Positions 19,124 through 27,328 of a DNA stretch of 51,985 nt are shown piece by piece. The stretch covers positions 1 to 51,985 of the forward strand of contig NZ_VJZD01000038.1 in assembly GCF_009377175.1 (NCBI RefSeq). The letters run 5' to 3'. The position numbers and the translations under genes were made by a program. Positions within the stretch are counted from its first letter, which is position 1; each line of letters opens with the position of its first letter. Below the pieces are notes generated by a model. The model saw only the letters and a program-made list of their open reading frames with translations. It had not been told where the DNA came from and searched no databases. The stretch comes from Streptomyces adustus. Its GTDB lineage: Bacteria; Actinomycetota; Actinomycetes; Streptomycetales; Streptomycetaceae.

Positions 19124-19170
19124 ACCGGCCCCTTCCCCCGCGCCGTCACGACGCGGAGGAAGGGGCCGGT
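19124..19170. terminator. Strong bidirectional terminator
   Basis: ACCGGCCCCTTCC (19124-19136) and GGAAGGGGCCGGT (19158-19170) form a perfect 13-bp stem with a 21-base loop that can itself fold. It lies between the convergent PBP and YqeY genes and can serve both. Confidence 0.85.
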
Positions 19171-19189
19171 GCCGTTCAGGGGCGGTGGC

Positions 19190-19654
19190 TCAGCCCGCCA
19201 GGAGCTGCTTGACGACGGCGGCCACCCGGCCGCCCTCGGCCAGACCGGCCACCTTCGGGTTCACGATCTTCATGACGGCGCCCATGGCCCGCGGCCCCTC
19301 GGCACCGGCCGCCCTGGCCTCCTGCACGGCCTGGGAGACGATCTCGTTCAGCTCGTCGTCGGAGAGCTGCTTGGGCAGGTAGGCACCGAGCAGCTCGCCC
19401 TCCGCCTTCTCCCGCTCGGCCGACTCCAGGCGACCACCCTGCTCGAAGGCATCGGCGGCCTCGCGGCGCTTCTTGGCCTCCTTGGTGATCACCTTCAGCA
19501 CCTCGTCGTCGGAGAGCTCGCGCTTCTCCTTGCCCGCGACCTCCTCCTTGGTGATCGCGGTGAGCGTCAGCCGGAGCGTCGAGGAGCGGAGCTCGTCGCG
19601 CTCCCGGATCGCGGCGTTGAGGTCTTCCTGCAACTTCGACTTGAGCGTGGTCAT
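19190..19654 (-). CDS. GatB/YqeY domain protein
   Basis: The 154-residue protein is of the YqeY family, related to the tRNA-binding tail domain of the GatB amidotransferase subunit. Seen are MTTLKSKLQEDLNAAIRERD, the LRLTLTAITKEEV helix, LLGAYLPKQLSDDELNEIV and GAVMKIVNPKVAGLAEGGRV, all conserved in this family. The biochemical role is not settled. ATG 19654 fits family length; longer frames only add Arg/Pro-rich sequence. It is a single gene. Confidence 0.92.
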   Translation of the reverse strand: MTTLKSKLQEDLNAAIRERDELRSSTLRLTLTAITKEEVAGKEKRELSDDEVLKVITKEAKKRREAADAFEQGGRLESAEREKAEGELLGAYLPKQLSDDELNEIVSQAVQEARAAGAEGPRAMGAVMKIVNPKVAGLAEGGRVAAVVKQLLAG

Positions 19655-19866
19655 GCGTCCGATTGTCGCAGGTGTGGAACCCGGAACGCCCGCTGATTTA
19701 AAGGGCCGGTCGCGAGCGGCCACGGGGACCCGCGCGGCCGGGTCGGAAGGCACCGCTCGAAACCGGGCCGGGCGACCTTGGGGGCTACCGCCGGGCCGCG
19801 GTGAGGCCGGGCGGCCGTAGGGACGGCCGAGTTCGGCGGGCGGACGGGGTCTGACACGATGGTCGT

Positions 19867-20793
19867 ATGCGCGCGCGATACGGAGTACCCCTGGGCATCA
19901 CGGCGGTCGTGGCCGGCGGACTCCTCTACTCTGCGGGCTTCGAGGCCCGCTCCTTCCGTCTCCGTCGAGTGACGGTGCCCGTCCTCCCCGCCGGAATGCG
20001 CCCCCTGCGCATACTCCAGGTCTCCGACATCCACATGGTCGGCGGGCAGCGCAAGAAGCAGCGCTGGCTGCGCTCGCTGGCGGGGCTGCGGCCGGACTTC
20101 GTGATCAACACGGGCGACAACCTCTCCGACCCGGAGGCCGTCCCGGAGGTCCTGGACGCGCTGGGCCCGCTGATGGACTTCCCGGGCGCGTACGTCTTCG
20201 GCTCCAACGACTACTACGGGCCGACGCTGCGCAACCCCGCCCGCTACCTGCTGGAGAAGACCAGCGGCCGGCACGGCCTGAACGGCAACGCGCCCGCCGT
20301 GGGCGTGGTCCACAACCCGTGGGAGGACCTGCGCGACGGCTTCGACGGCGCGGGCTGGCTCAACCTGACCAACACGCGCGGCACGCTGAAGGTCGAGGGC
20401 GTCTCGATCGAGCTGACCGGCGTGGACGACCCGCACATCAAGCGGGACCGCTACACCCAGGTGGCCGGCGGCCCGTCGGCCTCCGCCGACTTCTCGATGG
20501 GCGTGGTGCACGCCCCGTATCTGCGGGTGCTCGACTCGTACACGGCGGACGGCTACCCGCTGATCCTGGCCGGCCACACCCACGGCGGCCAGCTGTGCAT
20601 CCCCTTCTACGGCGCGCTGGTCACCAACTGCGACCTGGACACCGACCGGGTGAAGGGCCTGTCCGCGCACACTGCGGACGGCCGCAGGGCCTTCCTGCAC
20701 GTCTCGGCGGGCTGCGGCACCAGCCGCTACACGCCGGTACGGTTCGCGTGCCCGCCGGAGGCGACGCTGCTGACGCTGGTGGGCAAGGAGTAA
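19867..20793 (+). CDS. Membrane-anchored metallophosphoesterase
   Basis: The 308 residues show the calcineurin-like metal motifs in order: DIHMVGG, NTGDN, GSNDYY and LAGHTHGGQ. The first 22 residues form a hydrophobic segment that probably anchors the protein. It belongs to the YkuE/YaeI-type group; phospholipid-headgroup phosphatase activity has been described for one member, but the substrate here is unknown. No ribosome site precedes ATG 19867. It is the last gene of the block shared with M. tuberculosis (Rv3683). Confidence 0.9.
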   Translation: MRARYGVPLGITAVVAGGLLYSAGFEARSFRLRRVTVPVLPAGMRPLRILQVSDIHMVGGQRKKQRWLRSLAGLRPDFVINTGDNLSDPEAVPEVLDALGPLMDFPGAYVFGSNDYYGPTLRNPARYLLEKTSGRHGLNGNAPAVGVVHNPWEDLRDGFDGAGWLNLTNTRGTLKVEGVSIELTGVDDPHIKRDRYTQVAGGPSASADFSMGVVHAPYLRVLDSYTADGYPLILAGHTHGGQLCIPFYGALVTNCDLDTDRVKGLSAHTADGRRAFLHVSAGCGTSRYTPVRFACPPEATLLTLVGKE

Positions 20794-20928
20794 TCACGGG
20801 GGCGGGGCGGGGCCACGGATCGCCGTCGGACGGCCGGTGTGGTCCCCCTGCACGGGGCCGGGCACCGGCCGTCACCCACACGCACCACCCGTATCGCCCG
20901 ACATGTCGGTTCTGCCTAGCTTGAGGGC

Positions 20929-21723
20929 ATGACCGCGCCTATACCCAGGGACATCCCCGACCTCCCCGCCATCCCGGGCATGGTCGCGCCCACGCTGCTG
21001 CCGTCCGGCTACGTCCCCGCCTCGGCGGTGATGAACCCCGTACACCGCCCGCTGACCGCCGTCTTCCGCCTGCTGGTCGCAGGCACGGCGGCCGCGGGCG
21101 TGACGATCTGCCTGCTCATCGGCAGTCCGGTCCGGGTCCTGAGCCAGTTCGCGATCCAGAGCAACATCCTGCTGGCCGTGGTCATGGCCCTGTCCGCGCG
21201 GCGGGCCTGGTCGGCACGGCGCCCCCTCCCAGCCCTTGTGACAGGAGCCACACTCCTCTACACAATCGTCACGGCCCTGGTCCACCACCTGCTCCTGACC
21301 GACGCGACGCCCACGTTCTCCCTGACGAACGCGCCGGGCGTCCACACGCTCGGGCAGACGGTGGCGAACCACATCCTGGTCACGATCACCCCGGCCGCGG
21401 CCGTACTGGACTGGCTGCTCCTGACCGTCCCCGGTCTCCTGCACCTGCGCCAGGCCGGCGCCTGGCTCCTCTACCCCCTGGCCTACCTGCTGTTCTTCCT
21501 CGGCCGCGGCGAACTGATCCCCTCCGGCACGCCGGGCCGCTACCTCTACCCGTTCCTCGACGTGGACCGCCACGGCTACAAGCACGCCCTCGCCAACGCG
21601 CTCCTCCTGGGCCTCTCCATCTACGCCCTGGCCATCGTCCTCGTGGCCCTCGACCACGTCCGCCCCGACCCGATGCGCCACCTCGGCAAAACCGGATTTC
21701 GTCTGAGGCCACCCGTGGGCTAA
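20929..21723 (+). CDS. Pr6Pr-like multi-pass membrane protein
   Basis: The 264-residue protein has about six hydrophobic segments between residues 40 and 245. Pattern elements such as [33 protein letters not shown] and [13 protein letters not shown] match the Pr6Pr family, in which short polar motifs sit at the helix ends. The function is unknown. ATG 20929 follows a GAGGGC sequence. It lies immediately upstream of the tRNA gene in the same direction. Confidence 0.78.
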   Translation: MTAPIPRDIPDLPAIPGMVAPTLLPSGYVPASAVMNPVHRPLTAVFRLLVAGTAAAGVTICLLIGSPVRVLSQFAIQSNILLAVVMALSARRAWSARRPLPALVTGATLLYTIVTALVHHLLLTDATPTFSLTNAPGVHTLGQTVANHILVTITPAAAVLDWLLLTVPGLLHLRQAGAWLLYPLAYLLFFLGRGELIPSGTPGRYLYPFLDVDRHGYKHALANALLLGLSIYALAIVLVALDHVRPDPMRHLGKTGFRLRPPVG

Positions 21724-21765
21724 AGTAAACGACGTCGCCGCGACAAGCAGGACAAGCAGCGACAT

Positions 21766-21839
21766 CGGGGTGTAGCGCAGCTTGGCAGCGCGCTTCGTTC
21801 GGGACGAAGAGGTCGTGGGTTCAAATCCCGCCACCCCGA
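21766..21839 (+). tRNA. tRNA-Pro (anticodon CGG)
   Basis: The 74-nt cloverleaf has acceptor arms CGGGGTG (21766-21772) and CACCCCG (21832-21838) and discriminator A at 21839. The anticodon stem-loop is CTTCG-TTCGGGA-CGAAG, giving anticodon CGG, which reads CCG. The T-loop GGTTCAAATCC is standard. The 3' CCA is not encoded. tRNA 3' ends are common integration sites, but no integrase or repeated tRNA end was seen. Confidence 0.97.
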
Positions 21840-21851
21840 CAGCCGAAACAG

Positions 21852-21891
21852 CAGGTGAGGCACCTCCCAGATCTGGGAGGTGCCTCACCTG
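21852..21891 (+). terminator. Perfect 40-bp palindrome after tRNA-Pro
   Basis: Two 20-bp arms beginning CAGGTGAGGCACCTCCCAGA are fully complementary with no spacer, and TTTCTGTTGTTT follows. It starts 12 bases after the tRNA. Rho-independent termination of the tRNA transcript is the simplest role, though the stem is about twice the usual length. Confidence 0.85.
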
Positions 21892-22041
21892 TTTCTGTTG
21901 TTTCCGTGTGCGTGTTCATGCTTCGTGGCCCTGGAACCATCCCCGGCGCAATGGCGTGCAGTCATGGGGAGCGCCGGGGATGCCGTGCCCCATCGGGACC
22001 GGCCCCGTACGGGCCGACACACGGATACGAGTACGGGACAC

Positions 22042-23253
22042 ATGGCTTCGATCCACGATGACGTAGCGGAGTTCGCGTTACTGCTGACGCGGCTCAAGGA
22101 ACGCACCGACCGCAGCTACGCGGCACTGGCCCGCCGGGTGGGCGTGCACGCCTCCACCCTGCACCGCTACTGCTCCGCAGAAGCGGTCCCGCAGGACTTC
22201 GCCGGAGTCGAGCGGTTCGCCGTGCTCTGCGGCGCCTCCCCCGAAGAACGCATGGAGCTGCACCGCCGGTGGGTCATGGCCGACGCCGCGCGGCAAGGAC
22301 CACGCCCGTCCCCTGCCCGGCCGGCACCGGCGCCCCGCACCAGCGCGAGCGCGGCGGCGTCGATCGTCTCCGCCGGCGGTGCCGCATCGGCCGTCTCCGC
22401 GCGCGGCACCGGCCCGGCCGTGGAGGCGCCCGGGCCGAACCCACCGCGGAGCCGGCACCCCGAGCCGAACCCAGCGGGCGGCCGGCGCCCCCGGCGACGA
22501 CCCGTGCGGTCGGCGGCGCTGGCGGCCTCGCTGGTCGCCGTGCTCCTCGGCCTCGCCGCATCCGCCGCCGGACCCCCCTCCGCGCCGGCCCCGCTCACCT
22601 GGACCGTCAACTCGCACACGCCGGGACTCTTCGGTTGCGGCGAGTCCTACGTCGTCGCCAAGCCGCCGGGGCAGGTCCCGCCGCCCCCTTACACGGAGGA
22701 CATCGCGGCGTGGGCCGCCTCCCAGCGGGCGGTGCACGGGGGCACCACCGGCGTGCGGATCACGTTGCAGGGACGCAGCTCCGCCGCCGTCGTCCTGGAG
22801 GCCCTGCACGTGCGCGTGACCAGCCGCGTCACCCCCGCCTCCGGCCGGGGCAGCGTCTACTCCCTGAGCGACGGCTGCGGCGCCGCCATCGTCCCCCGCT
22901 TCTTCTCCGTGGACCTCGACGCGCACCAGCCCCTGGCCCGTTCGAGGCCCGGCGACAACAACGGGGTGGGCAGGCCGATCCCGGCGATCGACTTCCCCTA
23001 CCGGGTGTCCTTGCAGGAGCCCGAGGTCCTGGTGGTCTCCTCGCGCAACGAGTCCTGCACCTGCGACTGGTACCTCGACCTCGACTGGTCCTCCCAGGGC
23101 CGCACCGGCACGATCCGCATCGACGACCGCGGCCGCCCCTTCCGCAGCACCAGCACCATCGGAATGCGGGGCTACCGGTACGACCGCGTCTATCACCGTC
23201 CCGGCGGCTGGGTCCCGGTCCCCGCCGCCGACATGGCGGCGACCGGCGACTGA
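22042..23253 (+). CDS. Membrane-anchored helix-turn-helix protein with a TTA codon
   Basis: The 403-residue protein begins with an XRE-like HTH at about 12-70 (RTDRSYAALARRVGVHASTLHRYCSAEAVPQDF). An Ala/Pro-rich linker, a basic stretch (GGRRPRRRPVRS) and one TM segment at about 155-180 follow, then a C-terminal domain of about 220 residues. The C-terminal domain has paired Cys (CTCDW, FGCGES) and would lie outside the membrane, so the layout suggests a one-component membrane sensor. Codon 13 is TTA (22078-22080), the rare Leu codon read by the bldA tRNA. Translation is thus likely tied to development. The start ATG 22042 is the only good one before the HTH. Confidence 0.75.
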   Translation: MASIHDDVAEFALLLTRLKERTDRSYAALARRVGVHASTLHRYCSAEAVPQDFAGVERFAVLCGASPEERMELHRRWVMADAARQGPRPSPARPAPAPRTSASAAASIVSAGGAASAVSARGTGPAVEAPGPNPPRSRHPEPNPAGGRRPRRRPVRSAALAASLVAVLLGLAASAAGPPSAPAPLTWTVNSHTPGLFGCGESYVVAKPPGQVPPPPYTEDIAAWAASQRAVHGGTTGVRITLQGRSSAAVVLEALHVRVTSRVTPASGRGSVYSLSDGCGAAIVPRFFSVDLDAHQPLARSRPGDNNGVGRPIPAIDFPYRVSLQEPEVLVVSSRNESCTCDWYLDLDWSSQGRTGTIRIDDRGRPFRSTSTIGMRGYRYDRVYHRPGGWVPVPAADMAATGD

Positions 23254-23473
23254 CGAGGCGGCCGGCAACGTCTCACCGGCCGGCCAACTGCCTTACGGAC
23301 AGGAGCGGATGACGTTCCAGGGCGGTGCCGTAAACCCGTTGCTCGCATGTCTGGGGAAGGCACTACAGTTCGACCCGCTGCGTCATGTTCACAGCAACCG
23401 CACATAGAGCGCGCCCGGCCTCCGGATGTCCGAGGCAGCGCGGCCGCGCCATTCCCGTGGGGGGAACCCAGCA

Positions 23474-25309
23474 GTGAGAACACGCTCTTTGGCGTCGGCG
23501 GCCGTGTCCGCCGCACTGGGCGCCGCGCTCCTCGCCGCGCCCACGTCGGCGTTCGCGGCCGACGGCGACACACCGGGCCAGGACCCGGCGGCCGCCGCGA
23601 CCACGAGCCCGACGGCCGAGCCCACCTCGGCGGACACGCCCACCGGCACTCCGACCGACACCCCGTCCGACACCCCGTCCGACACTCCTTCGGACACCCC
23701 GACCCCGACCGACCCGCCCTCCGGCGAACCGACGCCCACCCCGAGCGACAGTGCGCCCGTCGACGGCGCCGTCGCCCCGGTGTTCGGCGCCATCGGCTCC
23801 GACCCCTCCGACACCGGCTTCCTGACGGTCGCCGTCTCCTCGGACTCGGCGATCACCGAGGTGTCCGCCGACCTGACCGAGCTGAACGGCGCGAACCCGT
23901 CGACCGTCGCGGTCACCGGCTTCACGCTCGTCTCCGGCACACCCCAGGACGGCGTCTGGCGCTCGCCGCGCATGTCGCAACTGCCTTCGCACGGACGCTA
24001 CGACGTGTCGGTCGGCGCCCAGGACAGCGACGGCGACAGCACCTCCTCGGCGCACGCCACCACCGTGGACGTCGAGCCGAAGCCGGTCTTCGCCGACCGT
24101 GGCATCAGCCCCGACGTGCTGGACGTGGAGCACACGCACGTCAAGCTCAGCGGCCGCATCTCGCTCTTCGACCCGATCACCGGCGACACCTCGCCGCTGG
24201 CCGGCCAGCAGCTGAACGTGACGGCCGAGTACGGCTACAGAACCCTCACCGCCGCCGACGGCAGTTACGCGATCGACATAGCACCGAGGCTGAACGGCAC
24301 GGACGCCACGTCCGTGCCGGTCTCCCTCTCCTTCTGGATCACCAACCCCGACGGCACGAGCACCTATGTGGTCGTCGACTCGAAGACCCTGCCGGTCGTG
24401 GTCAGCCCGAGCCGGATCCGGCTGGACCACTCCAGCGCGCAGATCAAGTTCGGCGCCAAGGCCTCCTCGTCCGGTGTCGTGGAGTACCTGTACGACGGCA
24501 CCTGGCGCCCGGCCAAGGGCGTCGCGCTGGACATGGGCTACTACGCCACGGCGACCAGCGGTGCCGACGGGCGCTTCACGCTCACCGACCCGTACATGCC
24601 GTACGACGACGTCACGTTCACGGTCGAGACCAGCCGCGACAGCTACCTGGCCGACCGGTATCTGACGCCCTCGCAGGCGCAGTTCAAGGTCGACGTCATC
24701 AACAGGACCAACATCTGCTTCTGTTCGAGCTGGATCGACGAATACTCCAACCTGCACATCCAGGGCAGCATGAACGGCAGCAACGGCAAGGTGCCGCCGA
24801 ACCGGAAGCTGTACCTCCAGCAGTCGGCCGACGGCAGGACCGGCTGGAAGACGCTCGGCTGGTTCAACACGAAGGCCGACGGCACCTTCAACCTCGACGG
24901 GTACGTGGCGGTGCCGAAGGGCTACTGGCGGCTGTACTCGGCGGGGTCGGCGGACTACCAGGCCGGCTACTCCAACTCCGTGCACTTCAACCGCACCGCC
25001 ACCCGGATCACCGGCTTCAACGCGGGTCCCGAGCCGGTGCGCAAGGGCCACACCGTGACCGCCACCGGCACCTTGCAGCGGCTCAGCGGCACGAAGTGGG
25101 CGGCGTTCGCCAAGCAGCGCGTGTACATCGTCTTCCAGGCCAAGGGCAAGAAGTCCTGGACGACCCTGGGCACCGTCAAGACCGACTCCCACGGCCGCTT
25201 CACCGCCCGCTTCACCGCGAAGCAGGACGGCACCTGGGTCGCGGTCTACCTCGCGTCCGGCTCCTACGTGGACGCCGAGAGCTACCACGACTACGTCGAC
25301 GTGCGCTGA
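23474..25309 (+). CDS. Secreted protein with Thr/Pro-rich linker and beta-sandwich repeats
   Basis: The 611-residue protein has a clear Sec signal peptide (RTRSLASAAVSAALGAALLAAPTSAFA, cut near AFA-AD). A low-complexity TPSDTPSD linker follows at about 30-90. The rest consists of predicted beta-rich modules of roughly 90 residues. At least two share the pattern GRFT..D, YWRLYSAGSADYQAGYSN and WVAVYLASGSYVDAES, seen in secreted actinobacterial proteins that end in bacterial-Ig-like repeats. No catalytic motif or cell-wall sorting signal was found. GTG 23474 has a GGGGGGAA ribosome site about eight bases upstream. A strong terminator follows. Confidence 0.75.
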   Translation: MRTRSLASAAVSAALGAALLAAPTSAFAADGDTPGQDPAAAATTSPTAEPTSADTPTGTPTDTPSDTPSDTPSDTPTPTDPPSGEPTPTPSDSAPVDGAVAPVFGAIGSDPSDTGFLTVAVSSDSAITEVSADLTELNGANPSTVAVTGFTLVSGTPQDGVWRSPRMSQLPSHGRYDVSVGAQDSDGDSTSSAHATTVDVEPKPVFADRGISPDVLDVEHTHVKLSGRISLFDPITGDTSPLAGQQLNVTAEYGYRTLTAADGSYAIDIAPRLNGTDATSVPVSLSFWITNPDGTSTYVVVDSKTLPVVVSPSRIRLDHSSAQIKFGAKASSSGVVEYLYDGTWRPAKGVALDMGYYATATSGADGRFTLTDPYMPYDDVTFTVETSRDSYLADRYLTPSQAQFKVDVINRTNICFCSSWIDEYSNLHIQGSMNGSNGKVPPNRKLYLQQSADGRTGWKTLGWFNTKADGTFNLDGYVAVPKGYWRLYSAGSADYQAGYSNSVHFNRTATRITGFNAGPEPVRKGHTVTATGTLQRLSGTKWAAFAKQRVYIVFQAKGKKSWTTLGTVKTDSHGRFTARFTAKQDGTWVAVYLASGSYVDAESYHDYVDVR

Positions 25310-25334
25310 GCAATCCCGGCTGACGAGAACCGAG

Positions 25335-25366
25335 AAGGGCGCCCCGGAAACCTCCGGGGCGCCCTT
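25335..25366. terminator. Rho-independent-type hairpin, bidirectional
   Basis: AAGGGCGCCCCGG (25335-25347) pairs perfectly with CCGGGGCGCCCTT (25354-25366) across a 6-base loop. It lies between the secreted-protein gene and the convergent small membrane gene and can serve both. Confidence 0.9.
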
Positions 25367-25396
25367 CGCCGTCGCCGGGCCCGGGCCCGGCCGTCG

Positions 25397-25519
25397 TCAG
25401 GACCAGGTGGAGGTCCGGTTGTCGTGGAGGCCCGCCCGGACGTTCGCGGCGGTGCCGCGGTTGCGGAAGAGGTACCGGAGGTACAGCGGGATGGCGACGA
25501 GCGCGAGCAGGACCACCAT
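25397..25519 (-). CDS. 40-residue single-pass membrane peptide
   Basis: ATG 25519 (or GTG 25522) begins eight or five bases after the stop of the upstream gene, so translation is probably coupled. The peptide is one hydrophobic helix (VVLLALVAIPLYLRYLF) followed by a polar tail with RNRGTAANVRAGLHDN. GGAGAGCG in the end of the upstream gene can act as ribosome site. The function is unknown; it may associate with the upstream gene product. Confidence 0.55.
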   Translation of the reverse strand: MVVLLALVAIPLYLRYLFRNRGTAANVRAGLHDNRTSTWS

Positions 25520-25527
25520 CACGCCGC

Positions 25528-26778
25528 TCAGCGCGCCGCGCTCTCCGCTTCGTCCGTCGCCGAGGGGTGTACGTATCTGCCCGGGTCGAACGGGGTGAAC
25601 CAGGACCGGAAGGACATGGGGGCGGCCCCCAGAGCGGCCCCCGGGGCGGTTTCGTCGGTGCCGTGCAGGGTGCCGTCGTAGAGCCACTCGTGGTCCATGT
25701 CCTCGTAGACGTTGGCCGCGAACGAGTCGAGGGCGGCCGCGACGTCGTCGTCCAGGAGGCCGTGCAGTTCCAGGGTGGTGATCGTCTCGCTCAGGAGGAA
25801 CCTCAGGGCGAGTTCCTCGGCGACGCAGCTGAGCCGCTGGAAGCTGCCGTCGGTGAAGCGGGTGGTCATGGCGATGACCGTCACCAGGAAGCGGCGGGCG
25901 AAGTTGGCGTCGTACCTGAGCGCATAGCGGTCGGGCAGGCGCTCCAGATGCCACAGGGGGCCCTCGCACTCGGCGACGGTGGCGTCCTCCTGGGTCAGGA
26001 CCTGCATGTCCTGGAACAGCCCGTCCACCAGGATGTCGGTCGCGTGGACCAGGGCGCCGGCGGCGAGTCTGGCGCTCTCCGCGGAGACCGCGCGCTCCTG
26101 ACGGTCAGGTTCCTCTCCGAGCCCGGTCCTGGGCCCGGTCCCGAGCACGGTCCTGGTCCTGGTACCGGGCCCGGTCCTGGTACCAGTGCCGGCCTCGTCT
26201 CCGGCACCGGACTCGTCTCCGCCCCCGGACTCGTCCTCGTCCGGCGCGCCGAACACCGCCGGGGAGAACGAGCGGAGTTCGCCGGCCAGGTCCATCATCC
26301 GGGCCCGGGCGGCCGTCGCCTTCGCCTCGGTGTCGGGGAGGCCTTCGGGGTCCTCCGCCGCGCGGTCCTCGATGTGGCGGGCCCGGCGGGCGGCCGGGTC
26401 GTCGGGCGGGGCGTCGGGGCCGTCGGCCGCGTCGAGGCTCTTCCTGGCCAGATCCTCGTGCAGCTCGACCTCGCACCGCTCGATCGTCCAGTCGACCAGC
26501 AGCTCGGTGCGCTCCAGCAGTTCGTCCACCAGCGCCTGCACCGACTCCTCGGCGAGCTCCAGGGCCGGGGCGTCCACGACGACCTTCAGCAGGGCGCCGC
26601 CGGGGTGGACGGCCACGATGCTGTCGAGCAGTTCGACCTCCACGCCGTCGGGTCCTTCGACGGACCTGACGGAGTCGAATCCCTCTTCGATGAGTGCCAC
26701 GGCTCCGGCACGTTGCAGCGGGTCCATCTCCGGAGTCCCCTCCGGGATGCAGGTGTCCACGGTCACTACGTACGTCAC
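25528..26778 (-). CDS. Acidic two-domain protein of unknown function
   Basis: I do not recognise this 416-residue protein. An N-terminal domain (about 1-135, starting VTYVVTVDTCIPEG) looks alpha/beta, with VELLDSIVAVHPGGALLKVVVDAP. A highly acidic spacer follows with Gly/Thr/Arg repeats (about 215-265). The C-terminal helical domain contains LEELLERTELL-like heptads and DMDHEWLYDGTLHGTD. It has no signal peptide or TM segment. GTG 26778 has no ribosome site but begins the plausible N-terminal strand; ATG 26727, with GGAGGGG upstream, would give 399 residues. It is divergent from the STAND gene and is followed by a tiny membrane gene. Confidence 0.65.
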   Translation of the reverse strand: MTYVVTVDTCIPEGTPEMDPLQRAGAVALIEEGFDSVRSVEGPDGVEVELLDSIVAVHPGGALLKVVVDAPALELAEESVQALVDELLERTELLVDWTIERCEVELHEDLARKSLDAADGPDAPPDDPAARRARHIEDRAAEDPEGLPDTEAKATAARARMMDLAGELRSFSPAVFGAPDEDESGGGDESGAGDEAGTGTRTGPGTRTRTVLGTGPRTGLGEEPDRQERAVSAESARLAAGALVHATDILVDGLFQDMQVLTQEDATVAECEGPLWHLERLPDRYALRYDANFARRFLVTVIAMTTRFTDGSFQRLSCVAEELALRFLLSETITTLELHGLLDDDVAAALDSFAANVYEDMDHEWLYDGTLHGTDETAPGAALGAAPMSFRSWFTPFDPGRYVHPSATDEAESAAR

Positions 26779-27328
26779 GGGTCCGAGCCTGACAGGAAGG
26801 AACCATTCTGCGCGACGGGTTCGGCACCTCCGGAGCGCCGGAAACGGCTCCGAGGCCGTCCTCCACCAGGAAGACGGCCTCTGCGTGCAGCGGCCGGTGT
26901 CGGATCGTCCGGCACCGGTCCCTCCCCTCGTGGGGACCGGTGTCGAGCGGTGCCGCGAACGGCGTCGGCCCGTACCGTCGCGGCGGGTCGGCACGGCCCC
27001 GGAAGAGCCGGATCCGCGGTCAGGTGCGAGCCCGCCCCCTGGGGGCCGGCTCCGCGGGTCCTGCCGGACTCATGCGCCGCGGCCTCGGCCGCCGCCCCGT
27101 GGTCCCGGCCGAATCCGGCCGAGAACGTACGGTGTCATGAGGTGCCTCTCCGAACGCCGGGCTGGTCGACCGCCTGTGCGACAACCCGTCACCGCTCCGC
27201 TACGGCATGATCCTGCCAGCCAAGGCGCCCACAGAGGAGGTTCCGGGGCCGGAACCATGCCTTCTTCGCAGGTCAGCCGTATAAAGTGGGTTTTCCGGTC
27301 CGGACGTTCCGGTGCGGGGAAGTAAGGG
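26779..27328. other. 550-bp divergent intergenic region
   Basis: No gene is supported: the open frames here are Arg/Pro/Gly-rich with no ribosome sites. The segment lies between the acidic unknown gene and the STAND-WD40 gene and must hold both promoters. TATAAA at about 27281-27286, some 45 bp before the STAND GTG, is the only good -10-like element seen. GGGGAAG gives that gene a ribosome site. Confidence 0.5.

Noticed and set aside
23363..25288. Long minus-strand frame opposite the secreted protein gene
   Set aside because: Composition is Val/Gly/Arg-rich with no motif, and the plus-strand frame has a signal peptide, ribosome site and terminator.
26940..27140. Small plus-strand frame of 66 codons in the divergent region
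   Set aside because: Arg/Gly/Pro-rich, no ribosome site, no motif; treated as non-coding.
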